Below are positions 28,009 through 36,913 of a DNA stretch of 64,000 nucleotides, piece by piece (the first letter of the stretch is position 1; each line of letters opens with the position of its first letter). The notes beneath the pieces are model-generated. The model did not search any database. It saw only the letters and a program-made list of their open reading frames with translations, and had not been told where the DNA came from. Both the position numbers and the translations under genes were made by a program. The DNA is from Korobacter sp963703075 (lineage in GTDB: Bacteria > Acidobacteriota > Terriglobia > Terriglobales > Acidobacteriaceae), in the NCBI GenBank assembly GCA_963703075.1, contig OY969786.1, positions 3,162,001 through 3,226,000 of the forward strand, in the 5' to 3' direction.

Positions 28009-28208
28009 CTTGTGCACCCGAGAGCGATCACTCGCCAGGATTCGCCTCTGGGGGTACTCAGGAATTCAGTTGACAGGGCTCGAGCTCAAGGATACGTTAG
28101 TGGGCGAACAAAAAGCGAAGGCTACTCCCTCTTCCGCTTTTTCTGAGGACGGCAGGTGCGACCAACGCTCTGGCGATACCTGCCCAGTTCCTCTCCCTGG
28201 ACGCTCCG

Positions 28209-29264
28209 ATGGCGGCACTCGCTCGCAATCTCGATGCACCTCCTTTGTTGCCGTATGAGGACAACGACCCCGGCCCCATTTCGCCCACGCTGATCGGCAT
28301 CGCGCGCCTTGCCGCGGAAGGCGAATCGATTCGCCTCGGACATGAGGTCGAGTACCTTACCCTGCCGGCGCGCTCTCTGCTCAACAAGTGCAACACGCCC
28401 CGCATGCCCTTCACCTGGACCATTAACCCGTATCGCGGCTGCGAATTCGCCTGTAAGTATTGCTATGCGCGCTACACCCATGAGTTCATGGAGCTGCGGG
28501 ACAATACCGAGTTCGAGCGCAAGATCTTCGTCAAGCAGCAGACTTCCAGCCTTCTTCGGCGCGATCTCCGCAAGGTAAAGGCAGGGGAAGAGATTGCAAT
28601 CGGCACTGCCACCGATCCCTATCAGCCGGCGGAGCGCCGCTACGAAGTGACCCGCGGCATCCTCGAAGAATTCGCTCTGCATCGCGGCTTCCAGATCGGC
28701 ATCATCACCAAGTCACAACTCATCTTGCGCGACTTGGAACTGCTGCGCCGCATCGCCGAACACAACCATATTTCGGTGAACATCACGATCACCACTCTCG
28801 ACACCAATCTCGCGCGCATTCTCGAGCCTCGTGCGCCGCGTCCTGACCTCCGCCTCAACGCCATCCGCCTGCTGAATCAGGCCGGCATCCCGTGCGGAGT
28901 TTCCTGCGCGCCGGTGATTCCGGGAATCACTGACCGGCCTCGCGATCTGGATGCTCTGGTTGCTGCCGCCCGCCAGCACGGAGCTCGCTCGATTTTCGCT
29001 AACCCGCTTTTCCTGAAGCCCTGTTCGGCCAGCGTCTTTTTGCCATTCCTGGAGAAGGAATTTCCGCAACTGGCGGAGAGCTATCGGAAGCGCTACGGCA
29101 AGGATGCTTTCGTCCCCGACGCCTACCGCAAGCGCATTCAACAGCTCATGTCGTCGTTGAAACGCAAGCACGGTTTTCCGGACCATCGAACGCGCTATGA
29201 AGATCGCCGTCCGCCGGTCCGCGAAGAGCCCGCCCAACTCGCACTTTTCGGTCGGGCTTGCTGA
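28209..29264 (+). CDS. Radical SAM protein, SPL-like (Rv2578c/PA0069 type)
   Basis: A 351-residue radical SAM enzyme with the [4Fe-4S]-binding motif C-x3-C-x2-C in CEFACKYCYAR (about residue 78). The order NPYRGCEFACKYCYARYTHEF, then ATDPYQPAERRYEVTRG and ITKSQLILRDLELL, and ISVNITITTLD matches the Rv2578c/PA0069 family related to spore photoproduct lyase-like proteins. The N-terminal portion (about 45 residues) has no recognised domain. Its physiological substrate is unknown. The start at 28209 is the first ATG; no good ribosome site is visible. It follows the CGTase terminator and runs alone. Confidence 0.85.
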   Translation: MAALARNLDAPPLLPYEDNDPGPISPTLIGIARLAAEGESIRLGHEVEYLTLPARSLLNKCNTPRMPFTWTINPYRGCEFACKYCYARYTHEFMELRDNTEFERKIFVKQQTSSLLRRDLRKVKAGEEIAIGTATDPYQPAERRYEVTRGILEEFALHRGFQIGIITKSQLILRDLELLRRIAEHNHISVNITITTLDTNLARILEPRAPRPDLRLNAIRLLNQAGIPCGVSCAPVIPGITDRPRDLDALVAAARQHGARSIFANPLFLKPCSASVFLPFLEKEFPQLAESYRKRYGKDAFVPDAYRKRIQQLMSSLKRKHGFPDHRTRYEDRRPPVREEPAQLALFGRAC

Positions 29265-29381
29265 TCGCGCGAGTACAATTCCTGCACTACCTTTACAGGG
29301 AATTTACTGTCGTTATGAACCAAAGCAGCCACTCTGCGTCTAAGCTAGTAACGACTATTTTCTGTGAAACAAGGAAGATCC

Positions 29382-30542
29382 ATGCGGGCAAAACCAGGGT
29401 TGTTCCTTTCGTTTCTGCTGCTTGTTTTTGTGCTCGGGACGAGTGTCGGTTGCAACAAAATGCAGCGCTCGGACGCGCAGGTCGCGTCCGACGTGCAAAG
29501 CAGGATCAGTGCCGACTCGACCATCACGTCCAAAACGGTGGCGGTCCAGGCTGCGTCCGGTGTGGTTACCCTGAGCGGCAGCGTTGCCTCGGATGGCGAA
29601 CGCGCTTCGGCAGCCAATGACGCGGCGGCCATTGCCGGCGTAAAAACCGTAATCAACAATCTCCAGGTCGGCGGCTCTGACAACGCGAGCGTGCAGCAAG
29701 CACCCGCCGCCGCGGCTCCGACGCCGGCGCCAGCCGCCCCAGAACCGCAGCCACAGTCGCCGACGCCAACGCCGGTGCAAACGGCGGTGCAAACGGCCAG
29801 CAAACAGAAGCCAACCGCGCGTGGACACCACAAAGCCGAGGCGATGAGCGACAACGCGATCCAGCAGGACCTCGCTTCTTCAGAGGCTCCCCCCGCGACG
29901 CAGGACCAGGCCCAGCAACAGCCAGCGGCGCCCGCACCCGCGCCAGTACAGAACACTCCACCTCCGCCCCCGCCGCCACCCGCAAAGGTCACGATTCCTA
30001 CCGGCACGTCGCTCTCCGTCCGCCTGCTGGATGGGCTTGATTCGGAGAAGAACCAAGTGGGCGATACATTCCGCGCCACGCTCAACGCGCCTGTCGTCAT
30101 TGATGACCAGGTCGTGCTTCCTCGCGATGCGGATGTGCAAGGCCGTGTGGCGGACGTGAAAAGTGCCGGACGCTTTGCCGGCGGGTCGAATCTGACAGTG
30201 GAACTGATCTCGCTGACCGTGAATGGCAAGACTTACAACATCCAAACCAACCAGTGGGTGCGCAACGGCACCGGGCAAGGTAAGAAAACCGCCGCAAAAA
30301 CTGTGGGAGGGTCCGCATTGGGCGCGATCATCGGCGGTCTCGCAGGCGGCGGTCGCGGCGCGGCGATTGGAACGGTGGCAGGAGCGGGCGCGGGCGCGGG
30401 GGCATCGGCAGCCACGAATAAGGCAAACCAGATCAAGCTCGGCCCTGAAGCGCTACTGAGCTTCTCCTTGCAGAATTCACTGACGGTGACGCCACAGCCG
30501 ACGAACGATCGCAATGCTGGAAGAACCCAGGTACCGCAGTAA
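29382..30542 (+). CDS. BON-domain lipoprotein with glycine zipper
   Basis: A 386-residue lipoprotein. The ATG at 29382 follows AAGGAAG. Its signal is MRAKPGLFLSFLLLVFVLG with a plausible lipidated Cys in TSVGCNK; an upstream start at 29364 would add 6 residues. A BON domain follows (SDAQVASDVQSRISADSTIT; ASGVVTLSGSVASDGER; VKTVINNLQV), typical of osmotic or envelope-stress proteins that bind phospholipid. A long Pro/Ala/Gln linker (about residues 110-200) leads to a C-terminal domain with PTGTSLSVRLLDGLDS, VVLPRDADVQG and a glycine-zipper segment (ALGAIIGGLAGGGRGAAIG). It is probably anchored in the outer membrane and acts in envelope integrity. Confidence 0.8.
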   Translation: MRAKPGLFLSFLLLVFVLGTSVGCNKMQRSDAQVASDVQSRISADSTITSKTVAVQAASGVVTLSGSVASDGERASAANDAAAIAGVKTVINNLQVGGSDNASVQQAPAAAAPTPAPAAPEPQPQSPTPTPVQTAVQTASKQKPTARGHHKAEAMSDNAIQQDLASSEAPPATQDQAQQQPAAPAPAPVQNTPPPPPPPPAKVTIPTGTSLSVRLLDGLDSEKNQVGDTFRATLNAPVVIDDQVVLPRDADVQGRVADVKSAGRFAGGSNLTVELISLTVNGKTYNIQTNQWVRNGTGQGKKTAAKTVGGSALGAIIGGLAGGGRGAAIGTVAGAGAGAGASAATNKANQIKLGPEALLSFSLQNSLTVTPQPTNDRNAGRTQVPQ

Positions 30543-30647
30543 AAGTGAGCTATCCGCTCTTCTGAAATGACAGTGCACGAACGGGGGGATAGCTACTTGC
30601 AACCCTGCGATGGGATTCATCCTCCAACTCTTCAGCAACAATCCCCC

Positions 30648-31121
30648 ATGCCAAAGATCAGTGCCATCATTCACACTCGCAACGATGCTCCGCGTCTTGG
30701 TCGCCTCCTCGAAACTCTCCGTCCGTGCGACCAGGTCTTGATCATCGACGACACGACGGACGATTCTGTTGAAAAAGTTGCGCGCGAATACGGAGCCGAT
30801 CTTCGCAAGTGTATTCCTGGCGTAACTGCGGGCGCGTATTGCATGGACACGGTACACGAGTGGGTTCTTTCCGTGCTACCGAATGAATCGCTCAGCGAGG
30901 GGCTGGAAGCCTCGCTTTTTTCTTGGAAAGAGAGTGAACCGAAGCGCGAGGATTGCTTCGCGGTGACCATTCGCGAAGAAAAAGAAGGAACTTGGTCCGA
31001 ACACCCAAGCGAGGTAAGGCTCGCCAATCGCTGCTGCATCAACTGGATTGGCACGCTTCCTCCCAATCTTGAAGGTGCCTCAGTTCTTCCCGGCCACTTG
31101 CTGCGCTTCGACCATCCCTAG
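30648..31121 (+). CDS. Short GT2-like protein
   Basis: A 157-residue protein beginning MPKISAIIHTRNDAPRLGRL, which resembles the N-terminus of family-2 glycosyltransferases; VLIIDDTTDDSVEKVA follows as in that fold. The rest (about 100 residues) lacks the DxD and catalytic Asp motifs of a full GT2 domain, so it may be a truncated or non-enzymatic relative rather than an active transferase. The ATG at 30648 has no clear ribosome site. The function is unknown. Confidence 0.5.
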   Translation: MPKISAIIHTRNDAPRLGRLLETLRPCDQVLIIDDTTDDSVEKVAREYGADLRKCIPGVTAGAYCMDTVHEWVLSVLPNESLSEGLEASLFSWKESEPKREDCFAVTIREEKEGTWSEHPSEVRLANRCCINWIGTLPPNLEGASVLPGHLLRFDHP

Positions 31122-31245
31122 CATTCCACTGGTGACATTCCGCAACGCTGAGCCCATAGAAGCATGCACGATTGCGCTTAAGTGTCGCCCGAGGCTGCTT
31201 TCGCAGTAGAATGACTCGCGCCACTCCGCGCGCCTTGGAACCCAT

Positions 31246-31437
31246 GTGAACGAACAGCATGTGCACGAACTCGAAGAGCTTCATCGTCAAGCCCGCGAGA
31301 TTAAGCTTCATCGACTTTCCGAAGAAGAAGGCGACTTTCTTCGCAGTCTCCACTACAAACCTGCCACTGAATACACGCGCGAAGACGAGACTCGCTTGCG
31401 CCACCTGATCAAGCTTCACTGGCGACGAGAAGAGTAG
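31246..31437 (+). CDS. Small hypothetical protein
   Basis: A 63-residue charged helical protein (HELEELHRQAREIKLHRLS; EYTREDETRLRHLIKLHWRR) from a GTG at 31246. No family is recognised. Codon usage is gene-like, but the ORF is short and has no clear ribosome site, so it could be spurious. Confidence 0.4.
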   Translation: MNEQHVHELEELHRQAREIKLHRLSEEEGDFLRSLHYKPATEYTREDETRLRHLIKLHWRREE

Positions 31438-31442
31438 CAGCA

Positions 31443-31509
31443 GGCGAGGCCTCGCCGCCGACATTCAAGAACGTTGTCGGGTTGAGTGCGCTTCTGCTAG
31501 AAGCGCACT
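31443..31509. terminator. Hairpins between small gene and glpX
   Basis: Between the convergent genes are a 14-base palindrome GGCGAGGCCTCGCC (31443-31456) and an 11-bp perfect stem AGTGCGCTTCT/AGAAGCGCACT (31485-31495 / 31499-31509, loop GCT). The second overlaps the glpX stop codon. Neither has a classical T-run, so a role as terminator is uncertain. Confidence 0.4.
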
Positions 31510-32522
31510 TCGACATTGGGCTTCCGATCCAGGTGGATCGTATCGATAAATCGGACCTTTCCGATATTCAGCTTCATGACCAGCGAACTGGTGCGAACAC
31601 CTTCGCCGAAGAAGCGCACTGCCTTGAGCAATGGACCTTCCGTCACGCCCGTGGCCGCGAAGATGATGTTCTTTCCGGGCGCGAGTTCGTCGGCGCGATA
31701 GATCCGCTTCAGCTCTTTAATTCCCATGCCGGACATGCGCTCTTCCTGCTGCGGCGTATACCCGACCAGCCGACCTTCCATGTAGCCATTCAGGCAGCGA
31801 ATGGCAGCGGCGGTGATCACGCCTTCGGGTGCGCCACCGATTCCCATCACCGCGTGTACTCCGGTACCGCGCACTGCGGCAGCGATCCCGGCGGCGACGT
31901 CGCCGTCACCGATGAGACGAATGCGCGCGCCCGCCTTGCGGATATCGGCGATCAGTCTTTCGTGGCGCGGCCGATCAAGCACAATGATGACAAGATCCTC
32001 GACGTCGCGATCGAGCGCGTTGGCAATCGCTTTCAGATTTTCTTCCACAGGACGGTCGAGGTGCACCACGCCCCGGCATGGTGAACCGACGATGATCTTC
32101 TCCATGTAACAGTCGGGGGCGTGCAGTAGGCCGCCACCCTCGCTGGCCGCTAGTACGGTAATGGCACCGGGTGAACCTGTGGCGCAGAGATTGGTGCCTT
32201 CGAGGGGATCAACAGCAATATCGACCTCTGGATCGGAGACCCCGTCGGTCTGTTTGCGCCCGACCTTTTCGCCGATGTAGAGCATGGGCGCCTGATCGCG
32301 CTCACCTTCGCCAATCACGATGGTGCCGCGCATGGCGACACCCTCCATCGTGCGGCGCATCGCTTCCGTGGCAACGTGATCGGCTTTTTCCCGGTCGCCT
32401 AAACCCATGGTCTTGGCAGATTCAATCGCGGCCTGTTCGACAACCTGGAGGAACTCGAGGGCCAGATCGCTCTCAATGCTTGGCGGAACGGCGGCGGAAT
32501 GCGATTTGAGATTGGTTGCCAT
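31497..32522 (-). CDS. glpX: Class II fructose-1,6-bisphosphatase
   Basis: A 341-residue class II FBPase (GlpX family), converting fructose 1,6-bisphosphate to fructose 6-phosphate in gluconeogenesis. Conserved elements: TEAMRRTMEGVAMRGTIVIG with GEGERD (metal-binding acid cluster, about residues 50-75), VDIAVDPLEGTNLCATG (about 98-115), and VMGIGGAPEGVITAAAI (about 218). A good ribosome site GGAGGG precedes the ATG at 32522. The C-terminal stop lies within a hairpin. The nearest upstream gene is glutaryl-CoA dehydrogenase, 84 bases away. Confidence 0.93.
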   Translation of the reverse strand: MATNLKSHSAAVPPSIESDLALEFLQVVEQAAIESAKTMGLGDREKADHVATEAMRRTMEGVAMRGTIVIGEGERDQAPMLYIGEKVGRKQTDGVSDPEVDIAVDPLEGTNLCATGSPGAITVLAASEGGGLLHAPDCYMEKIIVGSPCRGVVHLDRPVEENLKAIANALDRDVEDLVIIVLDRPRHERLIADIRKAGARIRLIGDGDVAAGIAAAVRGTGVHAVMGIGGAPEGVITAAAIRCLNGYMEGRLVGYTPQQEERMSGMGIKELKRIYRADELAPGKNIIFAATGVTEGPLLKAVRFFGEGVRTSSLVMKLNIGKVRFIDTIHLDRKPNVEVRF

Positions 32523-32606
32523 GATTCCCTCCGGGAAGGCCTAACACAGCGTAGCCCATGATCCGAATCATGGGCGTTTTGCGAACTGGAGATTGTGCAT
32601 CTTCGC

Positions 32607-33785
32607 CTAGAAGCCGTCAATCCCAGTGATGTTCTGTCCAATGATCAGGGTGTGCACGTCGTGCGTGCCCTCGTAAGTCTTCACCGATTCCAGGTTCATC
32701 ATGTGTCGGAAGACGGGGTATTCGTCCGCGATGCCATTTCCACCCAAGATGTCTCGCGCCATGCGTGCGCACTCGAGGGCCATCCAAACGTTGTTTCGCT
32801 TGGCCATTGAGATGTGCTGGTGCCCCACTTTCCCCTGGTCTTTCAGCCTTCCAACCTGCAAGGCCAGCAGCTGCGCCTTGGTGATTTCACTAATCATCCA
32901 GACCAGTTTTTCCTGCACCAGTTGGTGCCCGGCGATGGGCATGTCGTGGAACTGTTTGCGGAACTGAGCATACTGCAGCGCGCAGTCGTAACAGGCCATG
33001 GCGGCGCCGATCGCACCCCAGGCAATTCCGTAGCGGGCCTGGTTGAGGCACATGAGCGGGGATCTCAGGCCATCGGATTTTGGCAGCAGATTCTCGGCGG
33101 GTACACGAACGTCCTGCAGCGAAAGGCTGGAGGTCACGGAGGCACGCAGCGACCACTTGCCGTGAACATCCTTGGCAACGAAGCCGGGACGGTCGGTTTC
33201 GACGAGGAAGCCGCGAATGCGTCCGCCATCGTCTTCGACCTTGGCCCAGATCACCGCAACGTCGGCAATGGAGCCCGAAGTGATCCACATTTTTTCGCCG
33301 CTGATGAGGTAGTCGTTGCCATCTTTGCGCGCGCGAGTGCGCATGGCGGATGGATTCGAGCCCGCATCCGGTTCGGTCAAGCCGAAACAGCCAAGCTTCT
33401 CGCCCTTGGCCATCGCGGGAAGCCACTTGTCCTTCTGCTCATCGCTGCCAAAGGTGTAAATGGGGTACATCACCAGCGCCGATTGCACGCTGACAAACGA
33501 ACGCACACCGCTATCGCCACGCTCCAGTTCCTGCGTCATGAGCCCGTATTCGACGTTGCCCATCTCGGCGCAACCGTACCCTTTTAGGTTGGCGCCAAAG
33601 AATCCGAGTTCGCCCATCGGCTGGATGAGTTCCTTCGGAAACCGGCCGTCGCGATTGCACTGTTCGATGATCGGGATGAGGTTGTCTTCAATGAATTTGC
33701 GCGTGTTATCGCGAACCAGTCGTTCGTCGTCGGTGAGGAGCGTATCGAGCTCGATAAAATCGACACCTTTAAAGTTGATGGCCAT
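32607..33785 (-). CDS. gcdH: Glutaryl-CoA dehydrogenase-like acyl-CoA dehydrogenase
   Basis: A 392-residue acyl-CoA dehydrogenase of the glutaryl-CoA type, an FAD enzyme oxidising and decarboxylating glutaryl-CoA in lysine/tryptophan degradation. Motifs: FGLTEPDAGSNPSAMRTRAR (flavin/substrate loop, about residue 134), WITSGSIADVAVIWAKV, the C-terminal-domain helices RYGIAWGAIGAAMACYDCAL, and the catalytic Glu in KTYEGTHDVHTLIIGQNITG near residue 374, as in glutaryl-CoA dehydrogenases. Full family length. The substrate call is by motif pattern. Confidence 0.87.
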   Translation of the reverse strand: MAINFKGVDFIELDTLLTDDERLVRDNTRKFIEDNLIPIIEQCNRDGRFPKELIQPMGELGFFGANLKGYGCAEMGNVEYGLMTQELERGDSGVRSFVSVQSALVMYPIYTFGSDEQKDKWLPAMAKGEKLGCFGLTEPDAGSNPSAMRTRARKDGNDYLISGEKMWITSGSIADVAVIWAKVEDDGGRIRGFLVETDRPGFVAKDVHGKWSLRASVTSSLSLQDVRVPAENLLPKSDGLRSPLMCLNQARYGIAWGAIGAAMACYDCALQYAQFRKQFHDMPIAGHQLVQEKLVWMISEITKAQLLALQVGRLKDQGKVGHQHISMAKRNNVWMALECARMARDILGGNGIADEYPVFRHMMNLESVKTYEGTHDVHTLIIGQNITGIDGF

Positions 33786-34351
33786 GCGATCTCACTTTTC
33801 TAGGACTTGGGAGGAGGCGCGACAAGGCCGAGTCATCTACCCGGTTCGGCGCCCTACAGGGAACCCAAAAGAATACTAGGCGGAGCGGAAGCGGGTCAAA
33901 CGGAGAGGAACGAGACGATCGTTCATCATCGCTGACCCGGAGAGTTGTTATCTGCAGGCAGTTCGTTGAACGACCAGCGGGGCGGATCTGCGAAACCAGG
34001 CCGTGTTGTTGATTGGAACCTTTTGAACCAGAACCGCTGAGTGATCTCTGTTCAATCGACGGGGATTGGAGTTCAGAGCCGCAGTAAGGGATTATTCCAC
34101 CGCTCGATTCAGATATTCGACCAACGCGCCGAGATCGCCGGATCCATCTACAATGGCGTCCCAAACTCGAGTAGGTCGCGCCTGATAGACAATGCGATAT
34201 GTGCTATGGCGGCCGAGTGCTCTCGGTTGAGCGCTAGGAATTGCGGCAGTGAGTGTTTCCCGAATGTTTCTCCCAGCAGCGCGATCTCCGCAAGATGTCT
34301 TTGCGTATAACTGGACGACGGCCGAGCAAAGCGAATTTCTCTAACGTGATT
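33786..34351. other. Intergenic region with open minus-strand extension
   Basis: No recognised gene. On the minus strand, the frame of the methyltransferase just above it reads 66 more codons past its TGA (at 34354-34352) with no ATG, GTG or in-frame stop before 34153. Another frame is open for about 80 codons (to about 34098) ending RPTRVWDAIVDGSGDLGALV. Neither matches a family I know. Confidence 0.4.
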
Positions 34352-35110
34352 TCATATCGGCTTGGTCGCCCTAACCGTTATGCACAATTGATATTCGGGA
34401 TCGTTAACGTCAAGCTCCGCCTTTGAAAGCTCTTGTGTTCCGAGACCGTGAAGAAATGCAATCGAGGTCAACACATTTCCTCGAGGTTCGACCTCCACCA
34501 ACTCAGATGGGAACGCCGCCTCAAAAAGACGTCGAAGAGAATGATCCGTAAAGCGCCAGAAATCGCCGCAGTAGCTCGCCTCATGTGATGCAATCTGAGA
34601 AATGCCAGAGGCAGTCGCGAGTACAACCCCCCCAGGTTTCAATACTCTGTATGTCGTATTGATCGCTGAAGAAACGTCAAAGATACACGTTAGTACCTGG
34701 GTCAGGATTACACAGTCATATTTGTTTGATGCAAGCCCTTCTCCGCTACATAAATCGCCAATTATTGTTGCGTTCTGGTTATTCGCCGTCTTAATGTCCA
34801 GGATGTCTGACTTCGTAACCTTGTTCCCGCCAAAACGTAATGTGTAGATTTCATCTCCCACAGCTAAGACGCTGCCTTTTATATCGTTGGAATGGGCTCG
34901 CATGAATTGCTCGATGTAATAGCGATCAATGTATTTTCCCCTTCCAATCCCGAATCCTCGATGAACGGGTGACGTCGTGCGAAGCGCTCCGAAGTCGACG
35001 CATCTATATATGGGTCGCTCGGTAATACGTAAGCGAGCCTGGCGGGCCCGAATCCACAATGCGTTAAGACTTATGCGCCTTATCTTAAAAGTTAAGCTCG
35101 ACCAATCCAT
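34352..35110 (-). CDS. Class I SAM-dependent methyltransferase
   Basis: A 252-residue methyltransferase from the ATG at 35110 (a TTG at 35149 would add 13 residues). It has the form common in polysaccharide loci: SPVHRGFGIGRGKYIDRYYI, then GSVLAVGDEIYTLRFGG in place of the usual GxGxG, SDILDIKTAN, YDCVILTQVL (motif II) and LKPGGVVLATASGISQI. WRFTDHSLRRLFEAAFP and NVLTSIAFLHGLGTQEL follow as in that family. The SAM-dependent target (sugar or aglycone) is unknown. The sequence here is more AT-rich than the flanks. In frame beyond the stop, 66 further codons stay open. Confidence 0.75.
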   Translation of the reverse strand: MDWSSLTFKIRRISLNALWIRARQARLRITERPIYRCVDFGALRTTSPVHRGFGIGRGKYIDRYYIEQFMRAHSNDIKGSVLAVGDEIYTLRFGGNKVTKSDILDIKTANNQNATIIGDLCSGEGLASNKYDCVILTQVLTCIFDVSSAINTTYRVLKPGGVVLATASGISQIASHEASYCGDFWRFTDHSLRRLFEAAFPSELVEVEPRGNVLTSIAFLHGLGTQELSKAELDVNDPEYQLCITVRATKPI

Positions 35111-35167
35111 CAGTCTGGCCCCTTTTCCTACTTCAGATTGTTGGCGCAAGGCCTTCGAACTTTCGCT

Positions 35168-35908
35168 TCACGGTTCGCGCAACGTGCGGTCGATATACCG
35201 AAGCAACCTATTAAGACGACACTTCTTAGCTATTTTGTAAATCATCGCAATTGATTGGACAGCTCTCGATCGGCCTTCTCCGAGATGGGTTATGATCGGG
35301 CGGTTCAGATCCGCAATTCGATAACCCTGATTGAGAAGAGATTGACTAACAAATGATTCGCCCGACGGATCTTCGCCTCCGGCGTGTCGTAACAGAGGGA
35401 TGATTATATTTCTAAGATCTGCGGTCCTTCTCAAGCCGGGATTCCAAGCCCACCCACCCCATACATCCTGCCAATACGGCGTCGCGATGTATAAAGAGCC
35501 ATAGGGAATGAGAGGATGCCATCCGTCATTGCCGCGTAACGATACTTGGATTATTTCTTGGTAGCGTCTTAGGATGGATAACGATTGGCCGAGGAACTCA
35601 CCGGAATCCTTCGCCCACAGCCAATCATCCTCGCACCAGAAAGTGAACTCTCCGGTCACCTCCTGGATCAGACGATTGCATGCGAATGCCTGACCCTGCC
35701 TCCCCCCACCACTAATCCAGCGAAGCCCCCTCCCTCGCCACTGTTCAGTTCTCAGGAATTCAGGGATGACTCTTCTGGAATCCTCAAAAATTATTACTTC
35801 TCGAGGAACGAGATCGCACACTGCGTAGAACGATTCCAGAGTCACCTTCAGTAGATCGTGTCTGTCGCACGAGGTGACCGCCAACGAGATATCAGCAACG
35901 CCGGGCAT
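35168..35908 (-). CDS. Family 2 glycosyltransferase
   Basis: A 246-residue GT-A-fold transferase. The N-terminus ISLAVTSCDRHDLLKVTLES, the EDSRRVIPE region and FTFWCEDDWLW (nucleotide-sugar acidic motif, about residue 93) mark GT2. WNPGLRRTADL and GGEDPSGESFVSQ, with an acidic cluster, are plausible acceptor-site elements. No membrane helix. The ATG at 35908 is preceded by AGAGGG. It is the middle gene of the minus-strand run methyltransferase / GT2 / GT14. Donor and acceptor are unknown. Confidence 0.75.
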   Translation of the reverse strand: MPGVADISLAVTSCDRHDLLKVTLESFYAVCDLVPREVIIFEDSRRVIPEFLRTEQWRGRGLRWISGGGRQGQAFACNRLIQEVTGEFTFWCEDDWLWAKDSGEFLGQSLSILRRYQEIIQVSLRGNDGWHPLIPYGSLYIATPYWQDVWGGWAWNPGLRRTADLRNIIIPLLRHAGGEDPSGESFVSQSLLNQGYRIADLNRPIITHLGEGRSRAVQSIAMIYKIAKKCRLNRLLRYIDRTLREP

Positions 35909-35974
35909 GTACCCTCTTTACTCCCAGTCACATTTCCCGAGAATTGAAAGCAGAGAACATTTGCTCGTAACACG

Positions 35975-36832
35975 TCAGGATCGCAGGTGTAGATGATCAT
36001 CCAGCAAGTCGAGGATGACAGACGACGGCGCCACCTTACGAGCGAAGTGAGCACCTGACGAAAGAATCAAGGGGAGATCGTCCGCCTCAAGTATACGTGG
36101 ATGGCTACCCCTAACTTCAAAATCATAAAAACGAAATGAATCGTTACAAATTCTTATGCTTGGCTCGTTGCATAGCATTGTTTGAAAATATACTTCGTCT
36201 GCAATGCGCGTTTTTCTTACATAATCGGACAGCCACTTTAGCGATTCCTGCCTGTTGAGTATGTATCTCGCAACCCTTCGATTGGCGGAGAACCATTGAG
36301 AACCCGCGAAACAGCTATAACCACGTTCGAAGAACGGCGCGAGAAAACTCGCAGTACGGAAAATGCCCGACATATGCAACGCTCGAATCGCCTGAATACT
36401 CGTCGATGAAGGCCAGCGAAAATAGCGGGCAAATAATGCTCGGGTTCGATCGGTGACAAGATTGCCAGGTTCGATGCGGTGATATTCGAGATAGGCGTCA
36501 CAACCACCGTTGCTGAGTTGTGAAAGTACTGCGTCCGCATTCCGTGCCGGATAACACGTTCCCGATAATATGATGAACCATTCAGGGCTGTCCCTGGCAT
36601 ATAGTCGGCGTAATCCCTCAAGCGTCGCTGCTACCAGAGAATAAGAGCCCCAGGCGGTAACAAAGTGTGGGATCACCAATTCCACATTGGGCGGAACAGT
36701 GAGCGGAGACTGAGAAAAATCGTGATGCAAAACAATTCGCGGAAAATCATATAACTGATTGATACGGTGAATCAATCGCCGTGTCTGCTCGGGGAATGTG
36801 TGGGTTAGGATTACAAATCCGATCTCCGACAT
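35975..36832 (-). CDS. GT14-like beta-N-acetylglucosaminyl/xylosyltransferase
   Basis: A 285-residue protein with the pattern of GT14 (core-2/I-branching) enzymes. FVILTHTFPEQTRRLI lies near the start, then VTAWGSYSLVAATLEGLRRL, EWFIILSGTCYPAR (about residue 87), YSCFAGSQWFSANRRVA (about 175) and IADEVYFQTML (about 215). Bacterial GT14 proteins typically transfer Xyl or GlcNAc to polysaccharide. It lies between a GT2 and an ABC transporter on the same strand. The specificity is unknown. Composition is AT-richer than its flanks. Confidence 0.75.
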   Translation of the reverse strand: MSEIGFVILTHTFPEQTRRLIHRINQLYDFPRIVLHHDFSQSPLTVPPNVELVIPHFVTAWGSYSLVAATLEGLRRLYARDSPEWFIILSGTCYPARNADAVLSQLSNGGCDAYLEYHRIEPGNLVTDRTRALFARYFRWPSSTSIQAIRALHMSGIFRTASFLAPFFERGYSCFAGSQWFSANRRVARYILNRQESLKWLSDYVRKTRIADEVYFQTMLCNEPSIRICNDSFRFYDFEVRGSHPRILEADDLPLILSSGAHFARKVAPSSVILDLLDDHLHLRS

Positions 36833-36913
36833 CTCTCGCTCGTAGCCACCGTCTATTTCGCATTATCGGGGACTGCCCCTCACCTCACTCGGCATGAGGA
36901 CAAACGTCACATG

